Made by a program: the position numbers and the translations under genes
Assembly (NCBI GenBank): GCA_000621905.1
Contig: JHXB01000005.1
Location: 62,001 to 126,000 of the forward strand
Reading direction: 5' to 3'
Origin: Lachnospiraceae bacterium NC2004
Lineage (GTDB): Bacteria > Bacillota > Clostridia > Lachnospirales > Lachnospiraceae
DNA length: 64,000 nucleotides
In this document: in pieces, positions 17,436 through 26,784 of the stretch
How the letters are laid out: each line of letters opens with the position of its first letter
Position numbering within the stretch: the first letter of the stretch is position 1
The notes under the pieces: model-generated
The model's input: the letters and a program-made list of their open reading frames with translations, nothing else
Told to the model about the DNA's origin: nothing
The model's database searches: none

Positions 17436-18395
17436 ATGGCATTATTTGGTAAGAAGACTGCCGACGTTCAGCCACAGGCTGTTACTAAGGCTGTAGTACA
17501 TAATTACGATCCTATTGTTCATATATCTAAGAGCGTTAGGGAATATCAATCAGAGCTTGCTAAGAAAGAGGTAGACTCTCTTGAGGAGCTCAACGTCATA
17601 AGTCGTAATTTTAAAGATATTATCAAGATGGATGAAGATGTGCAGAGCAAGCTCAAGGAGTTTAGCGGAGTGTTTGATAGCATTTCAGAATCTACCGGTA
17701 AGTTTAAGGATGTTGAAGAAGATATCAAGCTATCAGTTGAGAGTGCAGAGGCTATGATGTCTGAACTTGAAGACAGCTCTGAACTTGTTAAGGTACACCT
17801 TGACGAGATGCAGGGTATATTTACAGAATTTACCGACAGTGTAGGTAAGATTTCTGAGTGTATGAAAGGAATTGTTTCCATCGCTAACCAGACCAACATG
17901 CTTGCGCTTAACGCATCTATAGAGGCTGCGAGGGCAGGTGAGATGGGTAGAGGTTTCACGGTTGTTGCCGAGGAAGTTAAGAACCTTGCTGATGAGATTA
18001 AGCAACTTGTAGGACAGGTTGAAGAAAGTATCAGTGATGTTGAGGCCGGAACCGATAGATTGAGCGAGAGTATCAACATAACGAGTGATGCACTTAATAA
18101 GAGCTTTGAGAATGCGGCTGCAACCAAGGAGAAGTTCAATCAGATTAACGAAGCTGCTCACGGAGCAGATGATGTTAAGCAAGAGATCGACGATGCTACT
18201 AAGGCGGTTGTCAGTGAGTTTAGCAATCTTGATGGTTCATTCTCGGCAATCAGTTCTAAGTTCTCAGATGTTGAGTCACATATTATTGAGGCTAACAATG
18301 TAGGTACAACTAAGAGCGTTCTCTACGAGAATATCGAGAATATGCTTGCTCAGGTTGAACCTTATGTTAAAGGCATCAAGGAAGACAGATTATAA
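17436..18395 (+). CDS. Soluble methyl-accepting chemotaxis-type signalling protein
   Basis: About 319 residues. ATG 17436 is preferred over 17430, since GGGTG would abut the earlier codon. There is no signal peptide, membrane helix, HAMP or ligand domain. Almost the whole protein is coiled coil. Its tip has the conserved chemoreceptor hairpin [19 protein letters not shown] and [18 protein letters not shown], the site that binds CheA/CheW. Heptad-rich arms lie on both sides, with Glu/Gln positions that could be methylated. Sensing must come from a partner, most simply the FIST protein encoded just upstream on the same transcript. A terminator follows the pair. Without cheA/cheW in the window, the target array is presumed to be elsewhere. 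Confidence 0.88.
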   Translation: MALFGKKTADVQPQAVTKAVVHNYDPIVHISKSVREYQSELAKKEVDSLEELNVISRNFKDIIKMDEDVQSKLKEFSGVFDSISESTGKFKDVEEDIKLSVESAEAMMSELEDSSELVKVHLDEMQGIFTEFTDSVGKISECMKGIVSIANQTNMLALNASIEAARAGEMGRGFTVVAEEVKNLADEIKQLVGQVEESISDVEAGTDRLSESINITSDALNKSFENAAATKEKFNQINEAAHGADDVKQEIDDATKAVVSEFSNLDGSFSAISSKFSDVESHIIEANNVGTTKSVLYENIENMLAQVEPYVKGIKEDRL

Positions 18396-18419
18396 TTTCA
18401 TTTTTAAGATTGTTTATCT

Positions 18420-18453
18420 AAAGTACCTCGTTTATTCGGGGTACTTTCTTTTT
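18420..18453 (+). terminator. Terminator after the FIST/chemoreceptor operon
   Basis: An 11-bp stem AAAGTACCTCG / CGGGGTACTTT (one G-T pair) with a TTTATT loop, followed by CTTTTTTT. Confidence 0.92.
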
Positions 18454-18533
18454 TATAAATTGAACAAATGCAGTATTTATGGTAAAATTTATATAGTTTG
18501 TTTTCATTTTTTTTATTCATTGGAGGGCTACCT

Positions 18534-21500
18534 ATGATTCGTTCTAGATGGACATTTAAGGTTAATCATATAAGTATTATTTTTCTGATTATGAGTCTGT
18601 TACTTAACCTTTTCGGAAGGTTTATTATTTCAAAGGTCAGTGTGCCGTTTTGGTTGGATTCGGTAGGAACATGTTTTACTGCAACCGTACTCGGACCGAT
18701 TGGTGGAGTTATTGTGGCTGTATTTACCAATGTTATATCAGGATGGGGTTCCTTCACTGATATGATGTATTCAATTGTTGGTGCAGCAGTGGCTATTACT
18801 ATTGGACTGTTTTATAGGAGGAAGGATTGGTTTAACAGTTTTCGTACATTTTCTGCTGCAACATTAGCGGCGCTTGCTGCTGTTGCGTGCTCGCTTCCTC
18901 TTAACATGTTTTTGTATGGAGGATATACAGGCAACGAGTGGGGAGACGCCCTTTACGATATGATATATCAGTACGTGGCTTCAGACTGGGTGTGTGCGTT
19001 TTTGGCTGAGAGTTTTGTTGACATTCCTGATAAAGTTCTTTCTATGGGATTGGTTGTAATGATCCTTAAGATTTCGGAGGCTACATATCTTACCAGAGCT
19101 ATTGATAATTATGTTAATACTCTTGATGAAGCCAGGATGTGTGCCAAGGCGGAGAAGGCCAGACTTAAGAGAGTTAAGGAGAAGAAGCGACAGTCTAAAC
19201 ACGGTGATGAGGTGATTAGTGAAGACAGTGAGACTACAGATAATCAGCCTTCTAAGGTTAAGAGCCTGATTATAGCATTTGCAGTAATGGTGCTTGGAAT
19301 AGGTAGTGTCAACTGTACGGATGCGCATGCATATAAGGATATTAAGTCAGAGTATAATTTTACCGGATTCGATATGGATGACGGACTCGCGTCTCTTGAG
19401 ATTAACAGCGTTGTTCAGACTGATGATGGTTACATATGGGTAGGGGCTTATTCGGGGCTCTATCGTTACGATGGCTCCAAGTTTGAGAAGAAGACGGTCG
19501 ATGAGAGAATCTCGAGCGTTACTGCGCTTTATATTGATAACGATGGTAAGTTATGGATTGGAACCAATGATTCCGGTATTGGCTGCTATGACATCCAGAC
19601 CGATTCTATAGTTTTTTATGATACTTCATCAGGGCTCAGTTCTAACTCTATCAGATCTGTTGCCGAGGATTCTAACGGCAATGTATATGTAGGAACTTCT
19701 ATGGAGTTGGCAAGAATCAGCAAGTCAGGGGATGTTTTCTTATATGACGACTGGGAAGATGTTTCATTTGTCAATTCATTATGTTCCAATGATAAAGGCT
19801 ATATAGCCGGCGTTACTATTGCAGGAACGTTATTCATAATGAGTAATGGTGCGATGCTTGACAGGGTTGTTTTGGATTCTGAAGATGGGGTATATTATTC
19901 AAGTGTGTGCGCTTCTGATGAAGGAAAGTTCATGGTAGGATCTTCGAGCGGTATGTGCTATATATTTACCATCGAGAATGACAAAATTAAGTTTAACAAT
20001 AAAAAATATGATGCAACATCCATCAATACAACAGCGGCTATCCACTACAATAAAGAGGATAAGAGCTACCTGATTGCGGCTGATATGGGTATTGGATATA
20101 TTGATGAAGAGGGAGATTTTATCAATCTTTCAAGTGAAGATTTTGATACCTCATGTTGTTCGTGTATGGTTGATTATCAGGGCAATCTTTGGTATGCCTC
20201 TAACAAGCAGGGTGTAGCGAAGTTCTCGGTCAATCCTTTTGTCAACATTTTCACCAAGGGAAATGTTAAGAGCGCCACGGTTAACAGTGTGGTTTTATGT
20301 GGTAATGACTTGTACGTAGGTCTTGAGAACGGACTTTACGTACTTGATTCGAAGACTTATCAGACCAAGAATTATTCGTTTATCGAGCGCTTTAACAATG
20401 TGAGAGTGAGACAGGCTTACAAGGATTCTAACAGTAATATCTGGCTCTCTACTTACGGTGCGGACGGACTTGTTATGATTGATCCTAATCATAATATCAC
20501 ATGTTACAACGAGTCAACGGCAGGTATATGTGGATCTAGGTTTCGTTCAGTTATTGAGCTTCCTGACGGCACAATTGTCGCAGCAAGTACGGAGGGCCTT
20601 AATTTTATCAAGGATGGAAGAATTGTCAAGACTCTTGATGGAAGCAAAGGCTATTCTTCACCGCAGACCTTAAGCATGGTTCTTGCTGATGACGGCTCAC
20701 TTATATGCGGTACTGACGGAGACGGTGTTTACGTTGTCAAGGACGCCAAGGTTGTAAGGCATATTACAGAGGAGGACGGTCTTAATTCACAGGTTGTAAT
20801 AAGAGTATGCAAATGCACAGGTGGATACATTTACGTTACAAGCAATATGCTCTACTATGACGACGGTGAAGAGATTGTCAAGCTTAACAAGTTCCCGTAC
20901 AGCAATAACTATGACATTTTCATAAATGATTATGGTGATGCATGGGTGTTCTCAAGCGCCGGAATCTTCGTGGTGAAGGAGTCGGACCTCATTGCCAATA
21001 ACGATTACAGCTATTCGTTGCTTAATTACATAAGAGGTCTTGATACTACAATTACAGCTAATTCGTGGATTGATTCGGACAAGGACAATATTTACATTTG
21101 CTGTACTGACGGTGTCAGACTTGTTTCAACAGCCAATTATGATGATAAAGATACCAAGTACATAGTTAGAATCAGTAGTGTATATTGTGACGATGTAGAG
21201 ATTAAGGGAGATTACACAGGGTACACAATCCCTAAGGATACCAAGCGTATCAAGATATTCCCGGCTGTGTTAAACTACAGTCTTTCTAATCCTCTTATTA
21301 GGATTTATTTAGAGGGAGCTAATGATGTTGGTGTTACCGTACATCAGGATGAACTTGATTCGTTCAGTTATACCAATCTTCCATATGGAAAGTACGATCT
21401 TCATGTTCAGGTTATTGATGAATTTACCAACAGAGTTATAGATGAGTCTACATTTACAATAATGAAAGACGCACAGCTTTATGAAAGAGCGTATTTTAAG

Positions 21501-22814
21501 ATATATCTTTACAGTGTTGTAATTCTGTTTATTGCATATATTGCGTGGTTTGTGGCTAAGCTTACTTCCTTGTCTGTCATCAACAAGCAATATGAGGAGA
21601 TTAGAGTTGCTAAGGAGGAGGCAGAGTACGCCAACAATGCTAAGTCAAGATTCCTTGCCAATATGTCACACGAGATAAGGACTCCTATCAACACAATTAT
21701 GGGTATGGATGAGCTTATACTTCGTGAGGATGTGAGTAAGACTGTCAAGTCTTATGCTAATGATATACAGTCGGCGAGTACGTCGCTTCTTTCTATTGTT
21801 AATGATATACTTGATCTTTCCAAGATTGAATCCGGTAAGATGAACATTGTTGATGAGCAGTACAAGACAGTAGATTTTATCCTTTCTGTAATAACAATGA
21901 GCAGAGTTAAGGCAGATGAGAAGAACCTTTTCTTTGAAGAGGAGATTGACCCTAATATCCCTGCTAAACTTTTCGGTGATGATGTAAGAATTAAACAGAT
22001 TCTTTTGAACCTCTTAAGTAATGCCGTTAAGTATACGGAAAAGGGTACGGTAAAGCTTATTGCAAATGTTGTCGAGATGACAGACGAAGATGTTGTCCTG
22101 AAATTTGAAGTCACAGACAGCGGTATCGGAATTAAGGATGAAGATAAAGACAAGCTTTTTGTTCCATTTGAGAGACTTGACGAGGTCAGCAATATTCATA
22201 TTCAGGGTACCGGTCTTGGCCTTAATATTACCAAGCAGCTTGTTGATCTTATGGAAGGTTCGATTGAGGTTCAGTCTGTTTATGGCGAGGGGTCAACATT
22301 TGCCGTGACATTAAAGCAGATTATAGTCGATCCTACTCCGATAGGAGATATAAGAGAAGCGGCTAGGAAGCGTAGAAGAGAGCAGGCATATAAAGAAAGT
22401 TTTGTTGCTTCTAAAGCTAGAATTCTCGTTGTAGATGATAATAAGATGAACCTTACTGTTGTTAAGGGACTTCTTAAGAAGACTGAGGTTAAGATTCAGA
22501 CAGCTGAATCAGGTAAGGAATGTATTGAGCTCGTTCAGAAGAACAAGTATGATGTTATCCTTCTTGATCATATTATGCCTGAGATGGACGGAGTTGCAAC
22601 CTTAAAAGAAATCAAGTCCATGGATACTTATAACAACGAGACTCCGATAATTGCTCTTACTGCCAACGCGATAGCAGGATCTAAGCAGAAGTATATTAGT
22701 CTCGGGTTTGACGATTATATATCTAAGCCTATTAACAGTAAGGAACTTGAGAAGATGCTTGAGCATTATATCGACGATTCCATCATTGATTCAAAGGCTT
22801 CAAACGAGTCATAG
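18534..22814 (+). CDS. Giant hybrid sensor kinase: ECF-S-like membrane domain, beta-propeller, kinase, receiver
   Basis: About 1426 residues from ATG 18534 (TTGGAGGG just upstream). Residues 1-185 are a five- to six-helix membrane domain with [26 protein letters not shown], similar to ECF transporter S components. A charged linker and one helix (about 245-265) follow. Residues about 280-880 carry Reg_prop propeller blades ([55 protein letters not shown]). A Y_Y_Y-like domain ([17 protein letters not shown]) and a second helix precede the kinase: H-box [12 protein letters not shown] (about H1046) and N/G boxes [24 protein letters not shown]. It ends in a receiver (VVDDNK, phospho-Asp in [15 protein letters not shown]). 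No DNA-binding domain follows, so output must go through another protein. Confidence 0.88.
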   Translation: MIRSRWTFKVNHISIIFLIMSLLLNLFGRFIISKVSVPFWLDSVGTCFTATVLGPIGGVIVAVFTNVISGWGSFTDMMYSIVGAAVAITIGLFYRRKDWFNSFRTFSAATLAALAAVACSLPLNMFLYGGYTGNEWGDALYDMIYQYVASDWVCAFLAESFVDIPDKVLSMGLVVMILKISEATYLTRAIDNYVNTLDEARMCAKAEKARLKRVKEKKRQSKHGDEVISEDSETTDNQPSKVKSLIIAFAVMVLGIGSVNCTDAHAYKDIKSEYNFTGFDMDDGLASLEINSVVQTDDGYIWVGAYSGLYRYDGSKFEKKTVDERISSVTALYIDNDGKLWIGTNDSGIGCYDIQTDSIVFYDTSSGLSSNSIRSVAEDSNGNVYVGTSMELARISKSGDVFLYDDWEDVSFVNSLCSNDKGYIAGVTIAGTLFIMSNGAMLDRVVLDSEDGVYYSSVCASDEGKFMVGSSSGMCYIFTIENDKIKFNNKKYDATSINTTAAIHYNKEDKSYLIAADMGIGYIDEEGDFINLSSEDFDTSCCSCMVDYQGNLWYASNKQGVAKFSVNPFVNIFTKGNVKSATVNSVVLCGNDLYVGLENGLYVLDSKTYQTKNYSFIERFNNVRVRQAYKDSNSNIWLSTYGADGLVMIDPNHNITCYNESTAGICGSRFRSVIELPDGTIVAASTEGLNFIKDGRIVKTLDGSKGYSSPQTLSMVLADDGSLICGTDGDGVYVVKDAKVVRHITEEDGLNSQVVIRVCKCTGGYIYVTSNMLYYDDGEEIVKLNKFPYSNNYDIFINDYGDAWVFSSAGIFVVKESDLIANNDYSYSLLNYIRGLDTTITANSWIDSDKDNIYICCTDGVRLVSTANYDDKDTKYIVRISSVYCDDVEIKGDYTGYTIPKDTKRIKIFPAVLNYSLSNPLIRIYLEGANDVGVTVHQDELDSFSYTNLPYGKYDLHVQVIDEFTNRVIDESTFTIMKDAQLYERAYFKIYLYSVVILFIAYIAWFVAKLTSLSVINKQYEEIRVAKEEAEYANNAKSRFLANMSHEIRTPINTIMGMDELILREDVSKTVKSYANDIQSASTSLLSIVNDILDLSKIESGKMNIVDEQYKTVDFILSVITMSRVKADEKNLFFEEEIDPNIPAKLFGDDVRIKQILLNLLSNAVKYTEKGTVKLIANVVEMTDEDVVLKFEVTDSGIGIKDEDKDKLFVPFERLDEVSNIHIQGTGLGLNITKQLVDLMEGSIEVQSVYGEGSTFAVTLKQIIVDPTPIGDIREAARKRRREQAYKESFVASKARILVVDDNKMNLTVVKGLLKKTEVKIQTAESGKECIELVQKNKYDVILLDHIMPEMDGVATLKEIKSMDTYNNETPIIALTANAIAGSKQKYISLGFDDYISKPINSKELEKMLEHYIDDSIIDSKASNES

Positions 22815-22872
22815 CACTACTTACAATAATTATGCAATAATTTGTGTAAAGTGATGATAATTACAAATGAAA

Positions 22873-22901
22873 TTGACTTTATACTAGCTATATTATACAA
22901 T
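22873..22901 (+). promoter_or_regulatory. Sigma-A promoter for the membrane EAL gene
   Basis: TTGACT (22873-22878), 17-base spacer, TACAAT (22896-22901); each hexamer has one mismatch to consensus. It lies about 93 bases before the ATG at 22994. Confidence 0.65.
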
Positions 22902-22933
22902 GATATGGGGTTAAGTGCCAATTGAACGATTTT

Positions 22934-22955
22934 AAGGGATACTTATGTATCCCTT
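22934..22955 (+). other. Leader hairpin upstream of the membrane EAL gene
   Basis: A 9-bp perfect stem AAGGGATAC / GTATCCCTT with a TTAT loop, downstream of the predicted promoter and about 40 bases before the start codon. No T-run follows, so it looks like a leader structure rather than a terminator. Confidence 0.5.
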
Positions 22956-22993
22956 ATTATATGGTATGGGGATTTTAAGGAGAGATTGATTTG

Positions 22994-24946
22994 ATGGATA
23001 TCAATTACAGTTACGAGATAGCTGCACTTATAATCTATGTTTTTTGTGGCTTTTTACTAATTGCGGACAAGGGCACTAAGAGAAGGCAGAACAGGATTCT
23101 TCTTGCTGCGTTTTCGAGCTGTGTAATAGGAACCTGCTGTAGTCTTAATGCTGCAATTATAGCTAGTGAGGTTGACTTCGTTGGTGACGGCTTTGCACTG
23201 ATGTTTAAGTTGTCACAGTATGGATATCATGTTACGCACTCACTTCTTGCTTTCCTTACTTGTCTTTATGTAATTGAGGTGACAGGTAAGTGGAATCAGA
23301 TTGGAAGTTTCAAAAGAGCTCTTTTAAGTATTCCATTACTTCTTTTCTACATAATGCTTGTTGTTAACGTTTTCACACCTCTTGTGTTTGATGCTGAAAA
23401 TGGAATATATACAAGATATCCTGGAGTATATGTTGAGTACGTGTCAGCAGCAATTTATGCAATTGTAGCCGCTATTATTATCATTACTAACAGAGCAATT
23501 ATTACATTTACCAAGAAGGTAGGCTTGGTCGCATTCTTTACGATATCATTTGTAGGAGTGCTTCTCCAGCTTCTTAATCCTTTATTGCTTGTGGAAGTGT
23601 TCTCTGAAGCATTGGGATTACTTGCACTTTTGTTCTCGGTTGAGGATGACAGGGCTTCAAGAGATGTTGTTACAGGTGTCACTAACCGTAATACGTTTGT
23701 GGCAGACAATATCAGATTTATGTCTGCTGTCAGCAACTATCAGGTTGTATTTGTCAAGCTTGCCAACTATCGTAATTTCTTAGAGGCTATGGGCGTGTTG
23801 GCCATGAATGAGATTCTTGCTGACATTGCGACATGGATGGCTGATGACAATCAGGAGTTTGAGGTTTATTACCTCGAGAATGGCACATTTGCATTCAGTA
23901 ATTATAAATGGAATGAGTATGAAGTTGAGAAGTTAGTTAACAAAATCAGACTTAAATTCTCTGCTTACTGGACTTATGGAAGCATTACCGTTCCATTCAA
24001 TACACAGATATATATTGTCAAGGTTCCTAAGGACGTCAATAATGTTAATGACTTGTTGTCTCTTATCGAATCAGACAACAGCATTACCGATCAGGTTGTT
24101 TCATGCTTCTCAGGTGAAGATCTTCAGTTTGTTAAGCGTAAGTCAGATGTTGAGGCTGCTATCAAGAGAGCTATTACCAACAACACACTTCAGGTTTATT
24201 ATCAGCCTATTTGGGATAGCAACAGGAACAGGATTAATTCGGCAGAGGCTCTTGTAAGACTTATTGATGACGAGCTTGGGTTTATACCTCCTGATGAGTT
24301 TATACCTATTTCAGAGCAGACCGGACAGATACTTGATATCGGTATGATTGTTTTTGAGACTGTATGTAAGAATATCAAAGAACAGAATTTTAGAGAGCTT
24401 GGAATAGAGTATGTAGATGTTAATCTGTCACCTGTTCAGTGTATGCAGAGCAACTTGGATGAGGCATTTAAGTTGATTATGGACAGATACGGCGTTACGA
24501 CCGATCAGATTAACTTAGAGATTACGGAGACAGCTGCAGCTGACAGTCCGGAGATGTTTGCCGAGACTATGAATAAGCTTAAGGCTATGGGATTTAAGTT
24601 CTCGCTTGATGATTATGGAACAGGATTTGCCAATCTTTCTTATATGGTTGATATGGATTTCCATATTATTAAGATTGATAAGAGCATCCTCTGGAACGCA
24701 GAGGAGAATGAGGTGGCTAAGGTTATCTTAGACAACACAATACGGATGATCAAGGAGATGGGTGTCAATATTATCACAGAGGGTGTTGAGACTTCAACTC
24801 AGAGAGATTATCTTAAGAGCGTCGGATGTGATTATTGTCAGGGATATTACTTCTCTAAGCCTGTTGAGAGAGACAAGTTTGTGGATTACTGTAAGTCCTA
24901 CAAGTCGGAGGTTAACCAGACGGAACTTAACAGAGCCGTTATGTAA
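22994..24946 (+). CDS. Membrane GGDEF-EAL protein, probable c-di-GMP phosphodiesterase
   Basis: 650 residues from ATG 22994, with AAGGAG about 11 bases upstream; the TTG just before it is a weaker option. Residues 1-220 hold six to seven membrane segments (ALIIYVFCGFLLIA, LLSIPLLLFYIMLVVNVF, AFFTISFVGVLLQLL), a histidine-kinase-type 7TM sensor layout. Residues about 230-385 are a degenerate GGDEF domain whose active-site segment reads YYLENGTFAF. Residues about 390-640 are an EAL domain with all key motifs: YYQPIWDSN, AEALVRL, DVNLSP, LEITET, LDDYGTGFANL, IIKIDKS, TEGVET and CQGYYFSKPV. It should hydrolyse c-di-GMP in response to a membrane signal. Same architecture as the minus-strand gene at 31805-33709. 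Confidence 0.9.
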   Translation: MDINYSYEIAALIIYVFCGFLLIADKGTKRRQNRILLAAFSSCVIGTCCSLNAAIIASEVDFVGDGFALMFKLSQYGYHVTHSLLAFLTCLYVIEVTGKWNQIGSFKRALLSIPLLLFYIMLVVNVFTPLVFDAENGIYTRYPGVYVEYVSAAIYAIVAAIIIITNRAIITFTKKVGLVAFFTISFVGVLLQLLNPLLLVEVFSEALGLLALLFSVEDDRASRDVVTGVTNRNTFVADNIRFMSAVSNYQVVFVKLANYRNFLEAMGVLAMNEILADIATWMADDNQEFEVYYLENGTFAFSNYKWNEYEVEKLVNKIRLKFSAYWTYGSITVPFNTQIYIVKVPKDVNNVNDLLSLIESDNSITDQVVSCFSGEDLQFVKRKSDVEAAIKRAITNNTLQVYYQPIWDSNRNRINSAEALVRLIDDELGFIPPDEFIPISEQTGQILDIGMIVFETVCKNIKEQNFRELGIEYVDVNLSPVQCMQSNLDEAFKLIMDRYGVTTDQINLEITETAAADSPEMFAETMNKLKAMGFKFSLDDYGTGFANLSYMVDMDFHIIKIDKSILWNAEENEVAKVILDNTIRMIKEMGVNIITEGVETSTQRDYLKSVGCDYCQGYYFSKPVERDKFVDYCKSYKSEVNQTELNRAVM

Positions 24947-24955
24947 TATGGTTTT

Positions 24956-24986
24956 AAAGCAGTTGCCTATGGCAGCTGCTTTTTTT
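24956..24986 (+). terminator. Terminator of the membrane EAL gene
   Basis: A 12-bp stem AAAGCAGTTGCC / GGCAGCTGCTTT (one T-G pair), TAT loop, then TTTTTT. Confidence 0.92.
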
Positions 24987-24993
24987 AATGAAA

Positions 24994-25022
24994 AAGCGAG
25001 ATGACTAAATATCATCTCGCTT
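24994..25022 (-). terminator. Terminator of the Hsp70 gene
   Basis: An 11-bp stem AAGCGAGATGA / TCATCTCGCTT with a 7-base loop, 5 bases beyond the minus-strand Hsp70 stop. The A-tract on its left reads as a T-tract on the minus strand. Confidence 0.85.
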
Positions 25023-25026
25023 ATAT

Positions 25027-26718
25027 TTATAATTCTTCCCACATATCAAGGAATTCTTTAAGTTCTTTTCGTTCTTTCTCAATGATGCGCTTATCTTGAG
25101 ATTGAAGCGCAATCTCGAACTTCTTGAGTTTAGAATCAATCTCTTGTCTATCCATACCTAAAGTCTCAGAGTATAACTTCTCGCCTCTTAAGAGAAGTAG
25201 CTTGTTCTCTTCCTGATCTCTTGGATGAATCTTAAGGTAGGAGAGTTCTTTAAAGCGCTGTTCAATCTCTTCGTCGGTCATATCGGTCTCGTTGTTCTTG
25301 ATAATCTGTTTATACTTCTGACCGGTTGAAACAACTGTAATCTCTACCTCTAAGATAGAGTTGATATCATATGTGTATGTAACATCAACCGATTCAGCAC
25401 CGGCTTTGTTCTTAGGAACAGTTACTTCTAAATTACCGAGCTCAATGTTATTCCTTGCGAACCTGCTCTCACCCTGTAAAATGTTGACGTTCAGCATAGT
25501 TTGATTGTCGCGGATAGTGTACATTCGCTCAGTTCTGCTGACAGGAATTACTGTGTTGCGCTCTATAATAGGGCAGTAGTGATTGTCTTCGTATTGATGA
25601 TCTCCCATATCAACAACAACTTCAGTACCCAAAGTAAACGGACAAACATCAGTAAGAATAACTTCTTTAATTGACTGATCTCTCTCCTTGATGGCGGCCT
25701 GGATAGCGGCTCCTAAAGCAACAGCTTCATCAGGGTTAACTGAGGTGTCAGGCATGTTCTTAAACATCTTGGCAACGAATCTTCTTACACCAGGAAGCTT
25801 GGTAGCACCACCGACCAACACAATCTTATCAATCTCGCTAAGCTTAAGATGAGCGTCAGAAAGCGATTTCTTAACAGGAATTCTGATTCTCTCGTAAAGA
25901 GGTTCTAAAGCTTTCTCGTAATCGTGAAGCGAAAGCTCCATATCATAAGTCTCGTCATTAAGCTTGACGCTCATGCTTGATACAAGCGCGTCACCAAAGT
26001 TAATCTTAAGGTTCTCACAGGCTTTTCTAAGTCTCTTAAGTTCCTTGACAGACAGCTCCTCGCGCTTGATGTCTTTATTTCTCTCAAAGAAAATGTTCTC
26101 AATGGCGGTTGTAAAGTCCTCGCCACCGAGGTAATTGTCTCCGGCAACAGCTCTCACTTCCAATATAGGGTCAAAGTAATCGAGTATAGATACATCAAAT
26201 GTACCTCCTCCAAGGTCGAACACGAGGAACTTAGAGTTGCCCTCTGTATTATAAAGACCGTAAGCAATAGCGGCAGCGGTAGGCTCACTGATAATTCTGT
26301 CAACCTTAAGACCTGCAAGCTCGCCTGCTCTCTTGGTGGCCTTACGTCTCTTGTCGTTAAAGTACGCAGGGACACTTATAACAGCCTCGGTGACTTTTTC
26401 GCCTAAGAATGCTTCAGCATCTTCTTTTAAAGATCTTAAGACAAATGAAGAAAGCTCCTCGGCTGTGAATTTATGACTTCCCAGCTCAAACTGCTTGTCA
26501 CTACCCATGTCGCGCTTAAATACAGCAGCACACGTGTTAGGATAGAGTAACATACGCTCATAAGCAGTCTTTCCAACATATATCTGGTCGTCTTCGTCAA
26601 CACTCACAATGGAAGGAGTAAGTCTCTCTCCAAGTCGGTTTGGTATAATCTTTGGACCATCTTCTGTGTAATATGATACCAATGAATTGGTAGTACCTAA
26701 ATCTATTCCTAATACCAT
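25027..26718 (-). CDS. Hsp70-family chaperone, HscC-like
   Basis: 563 residues, shorter than the 610-640 of housekeeping DnaK. The nucleotide-binding domain has MVLGIDLGTTNSLVSYY, the ADP loop FDLGGGTFDVSIL, PAYFND and VGGATKLPGVRRF. The substrate-binding part begins after TLGTEVVVDMG, and the C-terminal lid is reduced. These are traits of HscC, the specialised Hsp70 that in E. coli works with its own J-proteins DjlB/DjlC. The gene lies 66 bases behind a giant J-domain/TPR gene in the same direction, which supports a dedicated pair. No grpE is adjacent and no CIRCE element precedes it, unlike htpG in this window. Confidence 0.85.
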   Translation of the reverse strand: MVLGIDLGTTNSLVSYYTEDGPKIIPNRLGERLTPSIVSVDEDDQIYVGKTAYERMLLYPNTCAAVFKRDMGSDKQFELGSHKFTAEELSSFVLRSLKEDAEAFLGEKVTEAVISVPAYFNDKRRKATKRAGELAGLKVDRIISEPTAAAIAYGLYNTEGNSKFLVFDLGGGTFDVSILDYFDPILEVRAVAGDNYLGGEDFTTAIENIFFERNKDIKREELSVKELKRLRKACENLKINFGDALVSSMSVKLNDETYDMELSLHDYEKALEPLYERIRIPVKKSLSDAHLKLSEIDKIVLVGGATKLPGVRRFVAKMFKNMPDTSVNPDEAVALGAAIQAAIKERDQSIKEVILTDVCPFTLGTEVVVDMGDHQYEDNHYCPIIERNTVIPVSRTERMYTIRDNQTMLNVNILQGESRFARNNIELGNLEVTVPKNKAGAESVDVTYTYDINSILEVEITVVSTGQKYKQIIKNNETDMTDEEIEQRFKELSYLKIHPRDQEENKLLLLRGEKLYSETLGMDRQEIDSKLKKFEIALQSQDKRIIEKERKELKEFLDMWEEL

Positions 26719-26784
26719 AGTATGTCTCCTAAAAAAATGATACTACTATGCTAACACTATAATTAAATATAATCAATCAGTAAT

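Noticed and set aside
17546-18182. Two minus-strand open frames opposite the chemoreceptor gene
   Set aside because: Ser/Leu-rich shadow frames of coiled-coil codons with no ribosome site or promoter.
22902-22993. c-di-GMP (GEMM) riboswitch upstream of the membrane EAL gene
   Set aside because: A hairpin is present but none of the conserved GEMM core bases or the second stem could be matched; the other EAL leaders also lack them.
26719-26784. Second CIRCE element before the Hsp70 gene
   Set aside because: No TTAGCACTC / GAGTGCTAA arms are present here or upstream of the J-protein gene; only htpG has one.
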